Origin: Gammaproteobacteria bacterium
GTDB taxonomy: Bacteria > Pseudomonadota > Gammaproteobacteria > Burkholderiales > Burkholderiaceae_C
Reading direction: 5' to 3'
Assembly (NCBI GenBank): GCA_018815325.1
Contig: JAHIYE010000023.1
Coordinates: forward strand, 62,001-126,000
DNA: 64,000 nt
Shown here: piece by piece, positions 17,314-26,412 of the stretch
Numbering within the stretch: position 1 is the first letter of the stretch
Layout: each line of letters begins with the position of its first letter
The notes under the pieces: generated by a model
What the model saw: only the letters and a program-made list of their open reading frames with translations
The model's database searches: none
What the model was told of the DNA's origin: nothing
Program-made: the position numbers and the translations under genes

Positions 17314-18747
17314 TCACGTGGTTTTGATTCGTCCGTAAGTATCTTCAAGACGCACAATGTCGTCTTCCCCGAGGTAGCTGCCGGATTGCACCTCAATCAT
17401 CTCGAGCAGGCTCTTCCCCGGGTTCTCCAGCCGGTGCACTTCCCCCAGGGGAATGAAGGTGGACTGGTTCTCCGTGAGCAGGAAGGTCTCCTTGCCTTTG
17501 GTGACCTTGGCCGTACCGGACACCACAATCCAGTGTTCCGCCCGATGATGATGCATCTGCAGGCTCAAGGCAGCGCCCGGTTCTACCGTGATGCGCTTGA
17601 CCTGGAAGCGACTACCCTGGTCAATGCTGTCATAGGAGCCCCATGGCCTCGCCACATGCCGGTGCTGGGTTGCCTGCGGCACCCCCCTGGCTTCGAGTTC
17701 AGCAACGACCTTTTTGACCTGTTCAGTATGCGAGGCGTCTGCCACCAGCAAGGCGTCCGTCGTATCGATGATCAGCAGGTCTTTCGTTCCCAGGGCCACC
17801 ACGGGACGTTGGGTGGCATGGATATAGGTATTGCTGCTGTCCACAGCAAAGCCTGCGCCATGGATCCGGTTGCCTGAGGAATCAGCTGGCACCAGCGCTG
17901 CCACGGCATTCCAGCTGCCTACGTCGCTCCACTGCCCGGTAAACGGCACCAGGGCGACTTTGTCATGATGCTCCAGCACGGCATAGTCGATGCTCTCGCT
18001 GCGGCAGGCAACAAAGGGCTCCGCATGGAGCCGGACAAAGTGACGGTCGATCTCCGGCCTGTCGATGGCTTGCCGGCAGGCCGCCAGAATGTCGGGGGCA
18101 TGTTGCTCCAGCGCCTCCAGCAGGGTGCGCGCCTGCACCAGGAACACACCGGCATTCCAGAAATAGTCGCCCGACAGCAGAAAGGTTTGCGCCACATCGG
18201 CTGTCGGCTTCTCGACAAACCTGGCCACCTTGTGGGCAGCCCCCTCAAGGTGCTCGCCGCGCGCAATATAGCCAAAGGCGGTACTGGGAAACGTAGGTGT
18301 CACACCAAATGTGACGATCTGCCCCTGCAAAGCGGCTGGCACCCCTTGTCTGACAGTGTCCTGAAACGCCTGCGCATCCGGGATGAAGTGGTCTGCCGGG
18401 GTAAACAGCAGCAAGGCCTCTGGTGACATGAACAGGGCCGCCACGGCCATGGCGGCGGCGGTGTTTCTTCCGGCAGGCTCAAGGATGTGCTGCACCTCCA
18501 CACCAGCTGCAGTGGCGGCCGCCTGGGCCAGGAAACGGTGCTCTTCCGAAGCCACCGTCAGCACCTTGGGCGCCATGCCCTTGACCCGCTCCAAGGTCAT
18601 TTGCAAAAGACTCAATTCCTTGCCATCGCGAGGAATCAGGGGCACGAACTGCTTGGGCAGGGCCTTGCGAGACAAGGGCCACAAGCGGGTTCCTGAACCA
18701 CCGCACAACACGACCGGGAAAACAGGAGGGTGAGCAGACATGGGCAT
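17314..18747 (-). CDS. manC: Mannose-1-P guanylyltransferase/mannose-6-P isomerase
   Basis: A 477-residue type II bifunctional enzyme. The N-terminal nucleotidyltransferase has 'LCGGSGTRLWPLSRKALPKQF' (GDP-mannose pyrophosphorylase signature, about residue 14) and 'FVEKPT'. The C-terminal cupin (about residues 360-477) has 'RPWGSYDSID' and 'LQMHHHRAEHWIVVSGTA', the phosphomannose isomerase metal site. It makes GDP-mannose for polysaccharides. No other polysaccharide gene is adjacent, so it stands alone here. ATG 18747 or 18741 is possible. Confidence 0.93.
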   Translation of the reverse strand: MPMSAHPPVFPVVLCGGSGTRLWPLSRKALPKQFVPLIPRDGKELSLLQMTLERVKGMAPKVLTVASEEHRFLAQAAATAAGVEVQHILEPAGRNTAAAMAVAALFMSPEALLLFTPADHFIPDAQAFQDTVRQGVPAALQGQIVTFGVTPTFPSTAFGYIARGEHLEGAAHKVARFVEKPTADVAQTFLLSGDYFWNAGVFLVQARTLLEALEQHAPDILAACRQAIDRPEIDRHFVRLHAEPFVACRSESIDYAVLEHHDKVALVPFTGQWSDVGSWNAVAALVPADSSGNRIHGAGFAVDSSNTYIHATQRPVVALGTKDLLIIDTTDALLVADASHTEQVKKVVAELEARGVPQATQHRHVARPWGSYDSIDQGSRFQVKRITVEPGAALSLQMHHHRAEHWIVVSGTAKVTKGKETFLLTENQSTFIPLGEVHRLENPGKSLLEMIEVQSGSYLGEDDIVRLEDTYGRIKTT

Positions 18748-18900
18748 AGGCGGGCAGCATCAAGAAAAAGGCATTATCGCAGGCGGCTTGGCATAGCCAG
18801 AGATACCCTGACCGACACGGAATGACTCAGGCCATTTCCTTGCCGTCCGCCGTTGACACCTCATCAAACACAGACAAAACTGCTAATATGCGAGCCGGTC

Positions 18901-18976
18901 GGGGGGGTAGCTCAGCTGGGAGAGCGCTGCGTTCGCAATGCAGAGGTCGGGAGTTCGATCCTCCTCCTCTCCACCA
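18901..18976 (+). tRNA. tRNA-Ala (anticodon CGC)
   Basis: A 76-base cloverleaf including the encoded CCA end. Acceptor GGGGGGG pairs with CCTCTCC and contains the G3:U70 wobble that marks alanine tRNAs. The D arm is GCTC/GAGC, the anticodon loop TTCGCAA gives CGC, and the T loop is TTCGATC. It reads GCG codons. A TAATAT element lies 11 bases upstream (18885-18890), a possible -10. No clear terminator follows. Confidence 0.95.
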
Positions 18977-19027
18977 CCGTAAAACCATTTTTGCCCGGCT
19001 CGTCACGCAGGGACATTGCACCTCCAG

Positions 19028-19678
19028 TCAGGCCGCCTTGGGATTGCCCACAGTCTGCGCCAGCAAGACCTCGTGATCGGTTTGCAAACCAATGGCTTCA
19101 GACAAGGCGCCGCGGTCAATCCAGGCCCGGATCACGGTGCTGAGCCCCGCCGAAGCACAGTACAGATAAACATTCTGAGCCATGGCCCCCGCTGCCACAC
19201 TGCCGTACATCTGGCGTTGTGCAGCCGGCACAAGTTTCATGCGGCTGTGGTCAAGCACATAGACCAGATCCAGCGCAGCCGTATCCACAAAGTCCTGGTA
19301 GCCGGTGACACGGCGCACATCATCCGCTCTCACTTGCTTCAGAGCATGAACGACGGGGTTATAGAGATACAGTCCCGTCGGCAAGGCCACATAGACATCA
19401 ATTTCCTGACTGTTCAGGGCACTGGGGGCGGTCCGCCCGCCTAACGGCGGCCGGTTAACACCTGCGGCAGCCCACAGCAACTCCGACAGGTGCTGCTCCG
19501 ACAGTGCGGTCGTGGCAAATGTCCGCTGTGACTGCCGCTGCTGCAAGGCTTCCAGCAGCGGCATGCCGCCGCCTGTCGCCACGGGTGGCAATATGATCTG
19601 TGCACCGCCTGCTTCCTGCGCTGGTTTGGGCTTGAGTTGCCCCATCAGGCCCAGCGCCAATTTGGTCAAGGTGTTCAT
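19028..19678 (-). CDS. SagB/ThcOx-type nitroreductase-family protein
   Basis: A 216-residue FMN-dependent oxidoreductase-like protein. After a short N-terminal segment it has '[26 protein letters not shown]' (about residues 48-73) and the SagB-type '[16 protein letters not shown]' and '[18 protein letters not shown]' elements. SagB proteins oxidise azolines in RiPP pathways, but no precursor, cyclodehydratase or exporter gene is nearby, so a stand-alone redox role is likelier. Its ATG overlaps the ftsH stop, so it is the last gene of the operon running down from 24894. It stops 52 bases after the tRNA. Confidence 0.75.
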   Translation of the reverse strand: MNTLTKLALGLMGQLKPKPAQEAGGAQIILPPVATGGGMPLLEALQQRQSQRTFATTALSEQHLSELLWAAAGVNRPPLGGRTAPSALNSQEIDVYVALPTGLYLYNPVVHALKQVRADDVRRVTGYQDFVDTAALDLVYVLDHSRMKLVPAAQRQMYGSVAAGAMAQNVYLYCASAGLSTVIRAWIDRGALSEAIGLQTDHEVLLAQTVGNPKAA

Positions 19679-21546
19679 GCTGTGTCTCCAGTCCCCGGGT
19701 TCCCGGTTTGCGTGGTGTTTTGGATTGCGCTTGCTGCACTTTCCAACAACTGTTTGAGGTCTTGCTCCGTCAGCGTTTCCTGCTGCAACAGCCTGCTGGC
19801 TCCTTCATCGAGGAGATGGCGCTTTTTACGAAGAAGATCCGTGGCCTTGCAGAGTGCTTCCTCCACCAGCGCACGGATCGCGTGGTCGATCTTGCCAGCC
19901 GAATCCTCGCCATAATGCCGCTCCATCATCCCGGCAGGAGCGCCTACGCCAGCCAGATAGGCGGCGCGGTCCTCTTCGTAAGCTACCGGCCCGAGCGCTT
20001 CATCCATGCCGTAGCGCATGACCATGCTGCGCGCAATGTCAGTCACTTTCAGCAGATCATCTGCCGCGCCCGTTGAGAAATGCCCGAAAACAATACGCTC
20101 AGCAGCTCGCCCCCCCAGCAGAACCGCCATCTTGTTTTCCAGTTCCTCCCGCGTCATCAGAAAGCGGTCTTCCGTCGGACGCTGGATCGTGTAGCCCAGC
20201 GCGCTGATCCCGCGGGGAATGATGGAAATCTTGTGCACCGGATCGACTCCCGGCAGGGAAAGCGCAATCAGCGCATGACCCATCTCGTGATAAGCAACCA
20301 CCTTGCGCTCGAACGGGTTGAGGATACGGTTTTTCTTCTCCAGCCCGGCCACAATGCGCTCCACCGCCACAGTGAAGTCCACCAGCGCCACCGCATCTGC
20401 GCCTCGCCGTGTGGCCACCAGCGCAGCCTCGTTCACAAGGTTGGCGATATCGGCCCCCGTGAATCCCGGCGTCAGTGCGGCGATCTGCTCGGGATCTGCA
20501 TCCTGGGCCAGCCGGATTTTTCTCAGGTGCACCAGCAGAATTTGAACCCGTCCCTTCTTGTCCGGGCGGTCCACCAGCACTTGACGGTCAAACCTGCCGG
20601 CACGCAGCAAGGCCGGATCGAGGATCTCGGGCCGGTTGGTAGCAGCCAGCAAAACCAGGCCCTGGCTGGGATCGAACCCATCCATCTCTACCAGGAGCTG
20701 ATTCAGCGTCTGTTCTTTCTCGTCATGTCCACCGATGCCAAAAGCACCGCGCGCCCGTCCCAGTGCATCCAGCTCGTCGATAAAGATGATGGCTGGCGCC
20801 TTTTGCCGGCCCTGATCGAACAAGTCCCGCACACGTGCCGCACCCACGCCGACAAACATCTCAACAAACTCGGAGCCACTGATGGAGAAAAAAGGTACGC
20901 CCGCTTCGCCTGCCACGGCCCGTGCCAGCAAGGTCTTGCCCGTGCCCGGCGGGCCCACCAGCAACACGCCTTTGGGGATGCGGCCACCCAGGCGACCATG
21001 GCTCGCCGGGTCTTTCAGAAAACCCACCACCTCGCGCAGTTCCTCCTTGGCCTCGTCCACACCCGCCACATCATCGAATGTGACCTTGGTGTCAGTTTCC
21101 ATGTAGACCTTGGCCTTGCTTTTGCCGATGGACAGAAAGCCGCCCCCCAGTCCGCTTTGTTCGCTGACCTTGCGCGCCAGAAACATCCACACCAGGAAAA
21201 ACATGAGTGCCGGCAGCACCCAGGAAAGAATTTCACGCAACCAGGTGCTTTCAATCACACCACTGAACTGCACGTCATACTCTGCCAGATCTTTCGCCAG
21301 TTCGGGCTCTACGCGGGTAGTTGCAAACCGGGTACGACCATCGACCTGCGGGCTTTTGTAGGCTCCCTGAATCACGTTGCTGGAGATCGCAATATCCTTG
21401 ATCTGCCCCTCTTTCAGCTTGGCCTGGAACTCACTGTAGGGAATCTGCTGCACCTGGGTCGAGGCCACCCAGACATCCCGCAGCAGCAACACCCCCAGTA
21501 TCGCGACAACCAGATACCAAATATTGAAATTACTCGGTCTTTGCAT
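19675..21546 (-). CDS. FtsH-type AAA metalloprotease (accessory paralogue)
   Basis: A 623-residue membrane protease. TM1 is near residues 9-22, a periplasmic loop follows, and TM2 is near 105-124. Walker A 'GPPGTGKT' is at 198-205, Walker B '[10 protein letters not shown]' near 255, then the second region of homology, and the zinc site 'HEMGH' at 421-425. Context is stress genes rather than the usual rrmJ-ftsH-folP order, so this is probably an extra copy. It likely degrades membrane or cytosolic proteins under stress. Its leader (TGAACAG.CCCTGA..GGAGA) closely repeats that of the upstream cytochrome gene. Confidence 0.92.
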   Translation of the reverse strand: MQRPSNFNIWYLVVAILGVLLLRDVWVASTQVQQIPYSEFQAKLKEGQIKDIAISSNVIQGAYKSPQVDGRTRFATTRVEPELAKDLAEYDVQFSGVIESTWLREILSWVLPALMFFLVWMFLARKVSEQSGLGGGFLSIGKSKAKVYMETDTKVTFDDVAGVDEAKEELREVVGFLKDPASHGRLGGRIPKGVLLVGPPGTGKTLLARAVAGEAGVPFFSISGSEFVEMFVGVGAARVRDLFDQGRQKAPAIIFIDELDALGRARGAFGIGGHDEKEQTLNQLLVEMDGFDPSQGLVLLAATNRPEILDPALLRAGRFDRQVLVDRPDKKGRVQILLVHLRKIRLAQDADPEQIAALTPGFTGADIANLVNEAALVATRRGADAVALVDFTVAVERIVAGLEKKNRILNPFERKVVAYHEMGHALIALSLPGVDPVHKISIIPRGISALGYTIQRPTEDRFLMTREELENKMAVLLGGRAAERIVFGHFSTGAADDLLKVTDIARSMVMRYGMDEALGPVAYEEDRAAYLAGVGAPAGMMERHYGEDSAGKIDHAIRALVEEALCKATDLLRKKRHLLDEGASRLLQQETLTEQDLKQLLESAASAIQNTTQTGNPGTGDTA

Positions 21547-21580
21547 GCGCTCTCCGTCAGGGCCTGTTCAAACGCATGTC

Positions 21581-21925
21581 TCAGTTCTGAAGCTTTGACG
21601 TGGTGGCGCCCTTTACGGGCGAGTGGCTGATCTTGGGCGCGGCGAAATGGTAGTGCTGTGAATTCAAATAATGTGTGACCTCAACGATGTCTGCCTCCCG
21701 CCAATTCAGGTTGCTCGTCTTCTGCCATAACCTGACTTCGGATAGCAGGCTTGGCCAGTCTTTGACCACACGCCTGTCGCGCCAATGCACCTCTGTCGTA
21801 TGACACGCGATGCAGTGCGTCTTGTACAGCAACTCGCCGCGCGCGGAGTCTGGCAAAGGCTGTGCGGCCGCAGGCATGCACCAAGGCATGACGATCAGCA
21901 TGGCCTTAACGAGTCTGAAATTCAT
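21581..21925 (-). CDS. Monohaem cytochrome c lacking a distal Met
   Basis: A 114-residue exported protein starting at ATG 21925, which has a GGAGA site; an upstream in-frame start would lack one. A Sec signal (to about residue 21) precedes the haem motif CIACH at residues 38-42. No methionine occurs after residue 17, so the usual His/Met ligation is not possible. Histidines at 47, 85, 91, 93 and 101 could serve as the sixth ligand. It lies between the genes for a Lon-like protease and an FtsH paralogue. Roles as a small electron carrier or a haem sensor are both open. Confidence 0.8.
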   Translation of the reverse strand: MNFRLVKAMLIVMPWCMPAAAQPLPDSARGELLYKTHCIACHTTEVHWRDRRVVKDWPSLLSEVRLWQKTSNLNWREADIVEVTHYLNSQHYHFAAPKISHSPVKGATTSKLQN

Positions 21926-21999
21926 ACTGCATCTCCTCAGGGTCTGTTCACCCCGTTTTACCGAATTCACCGCAGGCAACACAGCGTGTGCAGGCCGGA

Positions 22000-24420
22000 T
22001 TACCTGGATTTCCTGCGTGCAGGTTTTTGATTTCCCCCCGCCTGCAGGCAGGCTTGACGATAAGCTTGCAGGGTCTTCTGGGCAAGCCCAAGCACGCTGC
22101 CAGCACGATATGCACCTTTCTTGTCCCTGGTGCCAGATGGCAAGCCGGTGAGAAGTTCAATACCCTCACTCACATGTTCTGCCGTGTGAATGTGAAACAC
22201 GCCCTTTGCAACCGCATCCAACACCCGGTGTTCAAGCATGAGCTGCTTTCGGTTGCGGGAAGGGATCAGGACTCCCTGGCTGCCGTCGAGGCCGGCAGCC
22301 TCGCAGATGCGGAAGTAGCCTTCTATCTTTTCATTGATACCCCCCACAGGAAGCACCTCCCCGTGCTGGTTGATCGCTCCTGTCACGGCAATCCCCTGCC
22401 TGAGCGGCAAGCCCGACAGGCATGACAGCAGGACATAGAACTCCGCACAGGAAGCCGAATCACCCTCCACGCCCGCGTACTCTTGCTCGAAAACGATAGC
22501 GGCATCCAGCGCCAAGGGGGCGATATGTGCAAACAGCGATGACAGATAACTCTGCAGGATAAGCACTCCCTTGTCATGGATAGGCCCGGACATTTCCACT
22601 TCTCGCTCGATGTTCAGCAGCCCTTCATCGCCGGCAAATGTGCGTGCTGTTACCTTGACAGGAAAGCCAAAACGGTAATCCCCCAGATCCACCTGGGTCA
22701 ACCCGTTGAGTTGCCCCACCTTGCTGCCGGTGAGCTCGATCAGGCGTGCCCCCTCTGCAATGGACTCGCGTAATTGCTGCTCAGGATAATCGTGGCGCAT
22801 GTCACGGGCCCTGAGGGCAGTTTCCACATCCTGCGCCTCCACCACCCCATGCGCGCGGCTCTGAGTGGTTGCGGCGCTTTCGAGGATCAAGGCCTCGGTA
22901 TGGGCGAAGATCGCACTCTGACGCAACTGGTCATCCGCTTCGCGGTGCGAGGCTTCAAGCAGTCGCCCAACCGCCCCTGCAGAAAAATGTGGCAAGCCCA
23001 TCCTGTGACAGGTATGGGACACAAAAATGGCCGATGCACGGTATGTCTCCTGACTGGCCAGAAAGCTTTCCGCAAAATCCACCTTCACGCGAAAGCGCCG
23101 TGCGAACTCAGGGTCTTCGTCCTGAACCGCATAAAACTGTTCGATCGCCCCAATCAGGATGATCTTGACATCGACATCGATCGCCTCGGGCTGAAGGGAA
23201 ACCGTCGCAATTGGCGTGAACGCCGCACCCGACTCTTCCATCTGCAAGCGGCCACTGCGTAAAAATCGCCTGAGCTTCTCCCACAGCAATTCGTCAGAAA
23301 GCAAATCGCGCAGATGCAGCATGAGAAAACCACCATGCGCCTTGTGCAAACTGCCCGCCCGGATGCGCGAAAAATCCGTCACCAGCACATCGTTCTCGGC
23401 CTGGTATTCGATGCTGCCGAACAGCGAGTGGAGCACAGGGTTGTCTTCAACCATCACTGGCGCACCGGACAACTCATGGTTGTCCACCACCAGATTAACC
23501 CTGTAACGCGCCAGCGTCTGGCTCAATTCTTCCTGCCTGAGTTCGTTCTCCGTTTCAGGCAACTGGAACAACTCGATACTGTCCAGCACATCGTGCATGA
23601 CCTGATCCAGGTAAGCGCCGAGCTTGACAGAATCCTTGATCTGCTTCCTGAGCTCCTGGCGAATGCGCTGCACTTCGTGCTCCAGCCAGGGCTTGGCTAC
23701 CTTGCGCCTAAGCGCAGCAAGTTTTTCATTCTTCGCCTGCTCAATGGGCCGCATCTTTTCAAGAAACCTTGCAATCTGGGCGCGCAGTTCCTCCTCTGCC
23801 CTGTCGATTTCGGCCCTGCGCTCCCTGGGGAGTGCCAGGGCTTCGCTCTCGGTCATCGCATGGCCTTTCGCATCCCTGAGCGTGAAGACGAGCCTGCCAG
23901 ACTCCCGGTACAAGCTGAACTGGCGTGCTTCAGCAAACGCATCCAGTTCAGCGTAGGCCTGTGCCTCCTGCGTTTTGTAGTTTTGTTCGATGAGTTCGCT
24001 CTCGACCTTGAAATCCTGCCCACCGAGACTGCGAGGGAGCTCCACCTGCAGGTTTTTCGTCAACTGCGCCATCAGTTGGCGCAGCAGTCGCCCCTGGCCT
24101 GGCGGCAACCTCAAGGCGCGTGGCCTCTCTGGCACGTCGAAATTGTGCAAGTAGCATAGATCCGGTGGTACTGGTCTATCAGCGGCATGGCTCTTCATGG
24201 CCTGCAGCAGCAAGGAGGAGCGGCCTGACCCTACCTCACCCAGCACGAACAGGTTGTAGTCCGATTGACGCATACCCAGGCCGAAGCGGGTCGCCATCTC
24301 GGCACGCCCCTGACCGATCCACGCCAGCGGCTGCTGCAGGAGTTCGGATGTGTCGGAAAAACCGAGAGATGCCGCCTCGATGCTGAGCCGGAGATCGGAA
24401 GGACCAAGTGACTGGATCAT
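22000..24420 (-). CDS. Lon-like (LonB/AAA_32-type) ATP-dependent protease
   Basis: An 806-residue protein with an N-terminal AAA-like module and a long coiled region (about residues 130-280, rich in E/K/R). A central ATPase part holds 'MVEDNPVLHSLFGSIEYQ' and 'DFSRIRAGSLHKAHGGFLMLHL'. The C-terminal Lon S16 peptidase domain has catalytic Ser in 'EGDSASCAEFY' and Lys in 'GGINEKIEGYF'. It lacks the LonA N-domain. The start is ATG 24420, immediately after a TTG that could also serve. It follows the CBS gene by about 20 bases. It is presumably a stress protease; substrates are unknown. Confidence 0.88.
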   Translation of the reverse strand: MIQSLGPSDLRLSIEAASLGFSDTSELLQQPLAWIGQGRAEMATRFGLGMRQSDYNLFVLGEVGSGRSSLLLQAMKSHAADRPVPPDLCYLHNFDVPERPRALRLPPGQGRLLRQLMAQLTKNLQVELPRSLGGQDFKVESELIEQNYKTQEAQAYAELDAFAEARQFSLYRESGRLVFTLRDAKGHAMTESEALALPRERRAEIDRAEEELRAQIARFLEKMRPIEQAKNEKLAALRRKVAKPWLEHEVQRIRQELRKQIKDSVKLGAYLDQVMHDVLDSIELFQLPETENELRQEELSQTLARYRVNLVVDNHELSGAPVMVEDNPVLHSLFGSIEYQAENDVLVTDFSRIRAGSLHKAHGGFLMLHLRDLLSDELLWEKLRRFLRSGRLQMEESGAAFTPIATVSLQPEAIDVDVKIILIGAIEQFYAVQDEDPEFARRFRVKVDFAESFLASQETYRASAIFVSHTCHRMGLPHFSAGAVGRLLEASHREADDQLRQSAIFAHTEALILESAATTQSRAHGVVEAQDVETALRARDMRHDYPEQQLRESIAEGARLIELTGSKVGQLNGLTQVDLGDYRFGFPVKVTARTFAGDEGLLNIEREVEMSGPIHDKGVLILQSYLSSLFAHIAPLALDAAIVFEQEYAGVEGDSASCAEFYVLLSCLSGLPLRQGIAVTGAINQHGEVLPVGGINEKIEGYFRICEAAGLDGSQGVLIPSRNRKQLMLEHRVLDAVAKGVFHIHTAEHVSEGIELLTGLPSGTRDKKGAYRAGSVLGLAQKTLQAYRQACLQAGGNQKPARRKSR

Positions 24421-24441
24421 CAAATGCCAGGCGCCCCGCCC

Positions 24442-24894
24442 TCAGGCGCGCTGCTCGAACTCGCGATCCCGCGCACCGACCACGGCCGTGGTCAGCGCGG
24501 CCAACTCCCGGTTCAGCAGTTCGAGCATGTCCTCCATCGTGACAATGCCGGTGAGCCGCCCTGCCTCATCCACGATCACCAGGCGCCTCAGCCGATGCAG
24601 TCGCATGAGTTGCACTGCCTCCATCGCGTCCATCTCCGGATGTGCCAGTACGGGTTCTACTGACATGATGTCCCCGGCGGTGAAGACCTCCGGGTCCAGC
24701 CCTTCCGCCATCAGGGCCAACACCAGGTCACGGTCGGTCAACACCCCCATCGGTCGGCTTTTCTGTTCGTTGTCCACCACGACAAGCGCACCGACGTGAT
24801 GCCGCCGCATCAACTGGGCCGCCGCATACGCTGTTGTCTCCGGCACCACCACGACAACCACAGAGGTAGCAAAGTCTTTCAGGCGAGTCGTCAT
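24442..24894 (-). CDS. Tandem CBS-domain protein
   Basis: A 150-residue protein made of two CBS motifs. The first has 'AYAAAQLMRRHHVGALVVVD' and 'PMGVLTDRDLV'; the second has 'LAHPEMDAMEAVQLMRLHRL' and 'LTGIVTMEDML'. Such free-standing pairs bind adenine nucleotides (Hrp1-like proteins). ATG 24894 is preferred because GGAG lies eight bases upstream; a longer in-frame start at 24930 has no such site. It is first in the five-gene operon CBS-Lon-cytochrome-FtsH-SagB. An FNR-like palindrome at 25036 lies roughly 31 bases upstream of a TAAAGT -10 candidate, a fitting class II arrangement. Confidence 0.88.
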   Translation of the reverse strand: MTTRLKDFATSVVVVVVPETTAYAAAQLMRRHHVGALVVVDNEQKSRPMGVLTDRDLVLALMAEGLDPEVFTAGDIMSVEPVLAHPEMDAMEAVQLMRLHRLRRLVIVDEAGRLTGIVTMEDMLELLNRELAALTTAVVGARDREFEQRA

Positions 24895-25035
24895 CCGCTT
24901 CTCCTTCTTTGTTCGAAAGCTTAAGACCACGCCTGTCTCGACGTCTTGATCCAGCGCAAACTCATCGTATCCGATACCTTGCTCTCAAGCAGCTACGGAC
25001 ATGGCCTAACTTTAAAAACTGCCTGACATCCCGTT

Positions 25036-25049
25036 TTGACATATCTCAA
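25036..25049. promoter_or_regulatory. FNR-like palindrome (TTGA-N6-TCAA)
   Basis: TTGACATATCTCAA has the conserved TTGA and TCAA half-sites of FNR/ANR boxes with the correct six-base spacing. It lies between the divergent CBS operon and the phosphoribosyltransferase gene. A TAAAGT element on the minus strand is centred about 31 bases away, close to the class II FNR geometry. An FNR-type regulator is encoded at 31463-32224. Confidence 0.55.
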
Positions 25050-25123
25050 ACAACGCCGTTGACTTGCCCCGCAAGCTATCTGCAAAGCTGACTTCACAGC
25101 AGTATCTGAAGACAGGAGGTCCC

Positions 25124-25756
25124 ATGTTTCAAGATCGTCAGGAGGCTGCTCGCCTCCTTGCCAAACGGCTTGCCCCCTATCGGTCTGACCATCCACTTGT
25201 GCTTGCCATTCCGCGTGGTGCGGTACCCATGGCCAAGCATGTGGCCGAAAGCCTGCATGGCGAATTCGATGTGGTGCTGGTGCGCAAGCTGCGTGCGCCC
25301 CACCAGCCTGAGCTTGCCATCGGCTCGATTGACGAAAGTGGATGGTCCTATATCGCAGACCACGCAGCATCTACGGGTGCCGACAGGGACTACATCGAGT
25401 CCGAGAAAACCGCACAAATGCAGACGCTTCGCAAGCGACGTGCGCAGTACACGCCCATACGTCCGCCCATTGACCCTGCCGGTCGCACTGTCATCGTGAT
25501 CGATGATGGTCTGGCCACAGGCGCCACCATGATTGCTGCACTCCACGGCCTGCGTGCCAGAGGACCTGCCCGCCTGATCTGCGCTGTGCCTGTTGCGCCA
25601 CCGGAGACTTTGGCCAAGGTGGCTGATCTGGCCGATGAGGTGGTATGCCTTGAAACTCCGGACTTTTTTCAGGCAGTAGGACAGTTCTATCAGCACTTCC
25701 CGCAGGTGGAGGACGAAGAAGTGATTCAGATGCTGAAGGCCAGTCAAGGCCTATGA
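25124..25756 (+). CDS. Phosphoribosyltransferase-like protein (COG1926)
   Basis: A 210-residue type I PRT fold with the 13-residue PRPP motif 'VIVIDDGLATGATM' near residue 125 and 'VLAIPRGAVPMAKHVAE' near residue 27. The ATG at 25124 follows a near-perfect AGGAGGT. The base substrate is unknown for COG1926. It is convergent with, and overlaps by six bases, a dienelactone-hydrolase-like gene. In mycobacterial Rv0571c these two domains are fused, which supports a shared function. An FNR-like site lies upstream. Confidence 0.82.
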   Translation: MFQDRQEAARLLAKRLAPYRSDHPLVLAIPRGAVPMAKHVAESLHGEFDVVLVRKLRAPHQPELAIGSIDESGWSYIADHAASTGADRDYIESEKTAQMQTLRKRRAQYTPIRPPIDPAGRTVIVIDDGLATGATMIAALHGLRARGPARLICAVPVAPPETLAKVADLADEVVCLETPDFFQAVGQFYQHFPQVEDEEVIQMLKASQGL

Positions 25757-26401
25757 ATTCACCCGTTTCAGATATTTTCTGAACCAGCCGGCGGCTTGCT
25801 GTGCAACCGCCTCCAGCGTGCCAGCCTCCTCAAACAAGTGCGTTGCGCCCGGAATGATGACCAGGGATTTGGTGCAATGCATCTGTGCTTGCGCGTGCTG
25901 ATTGAGTTCCAGCACCTCAGTATCCAGCCCCCCCACCAGCAAAAGGGTGGGTGATCTGACCCTGGCCAGATCATGGTCGCCAGCAAGATCAGGACGACCA
26001 CCCCGTGACACAACGGCAGTCACCTCGTCGCCCAATGCCGCTGCAGCCTGCAGGGCGGCGGCGGCCCCCGTACTGGCACCGAAATAGCCAAAAGGCAAGG
26101 GCCAGCTGGGTGGCCTATGTTGCATGACCCACCGCGTGGCAATCAACAGTCGATGCGTCAGCAGGGCAATGTCGAACCGGGTTTGGTAATCCAGGTCTTC
26201 TGTCAAAGTCAGCAGATCCAGCAGCAGCGTGCCAAAACCATGCTCCCTGAGCACTCGCGCTACGTAGTTGTTGCGCGGACTATGGCGACTGCTGCCGCTG
26301 CCATGTGCAAACAACACGACACCCCGGGGATCAGCAGGCACTTCCAGCATGCCCTCGATATGAACATCATCAGCCGCAATTCGAACCAGTTCGTGTGTCA
26401 T
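25751..26401 (-). CDS. Dienelactone-hydrolase-like alpha/beta hydrolase
   Basis: A 216-residue hydrolase with intact catalytic elements: an oxyanion loop 'FAHGSGSSRHSPRNN' near residue 31, the nucleophile elbow 'FGASTGAAAA' near residue 109, Asp in 'VGGLDTEVL' and His in 'PGATHLFEE'. A strong GAGGAGG precedes the ATG. It is last in a minus-strand operon after amrB, amrA and the radical SAM gene (11-base gap), and overlaps the PRT gene tail to tail. A paralogue at 30701-31378 has lost these residues. Confidence 0.85.
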   Translation of the reverse strand: MTHELVRIAADDVHIEGMLEVPADPRGVVLFAHGSGSSRHSPRNNYVARVLREHGFGTLLLDLLTLTEDLDYQTRFDIALLTHRLLIATRWVMQHRPPSWPLPFGYFGASTGAAAALQAAAALGDEVTAVVSRGGRPDLAGDHDLARVRSPTLLLVGGLDTEVLELNQHAQAQMHCTKSLVIIPGATHLFEEAGTLEAVAQQAAGWFRKYLKRVNS

Positions 26402-26412
26402 GTGCCTCCTCT

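Noticed and set aside
19028-19678. RiPP biosynthesis locus based on the SagB-type protein
   Set aside because: No precursor peptide, YcaO/cyclodehydratase or transporter gene was found nearby.
24895-25035. Additional small gene between CBS and PRT genes
   Set aside because: Only a short frame without ribosome site, overlapping the divergent promoter region.
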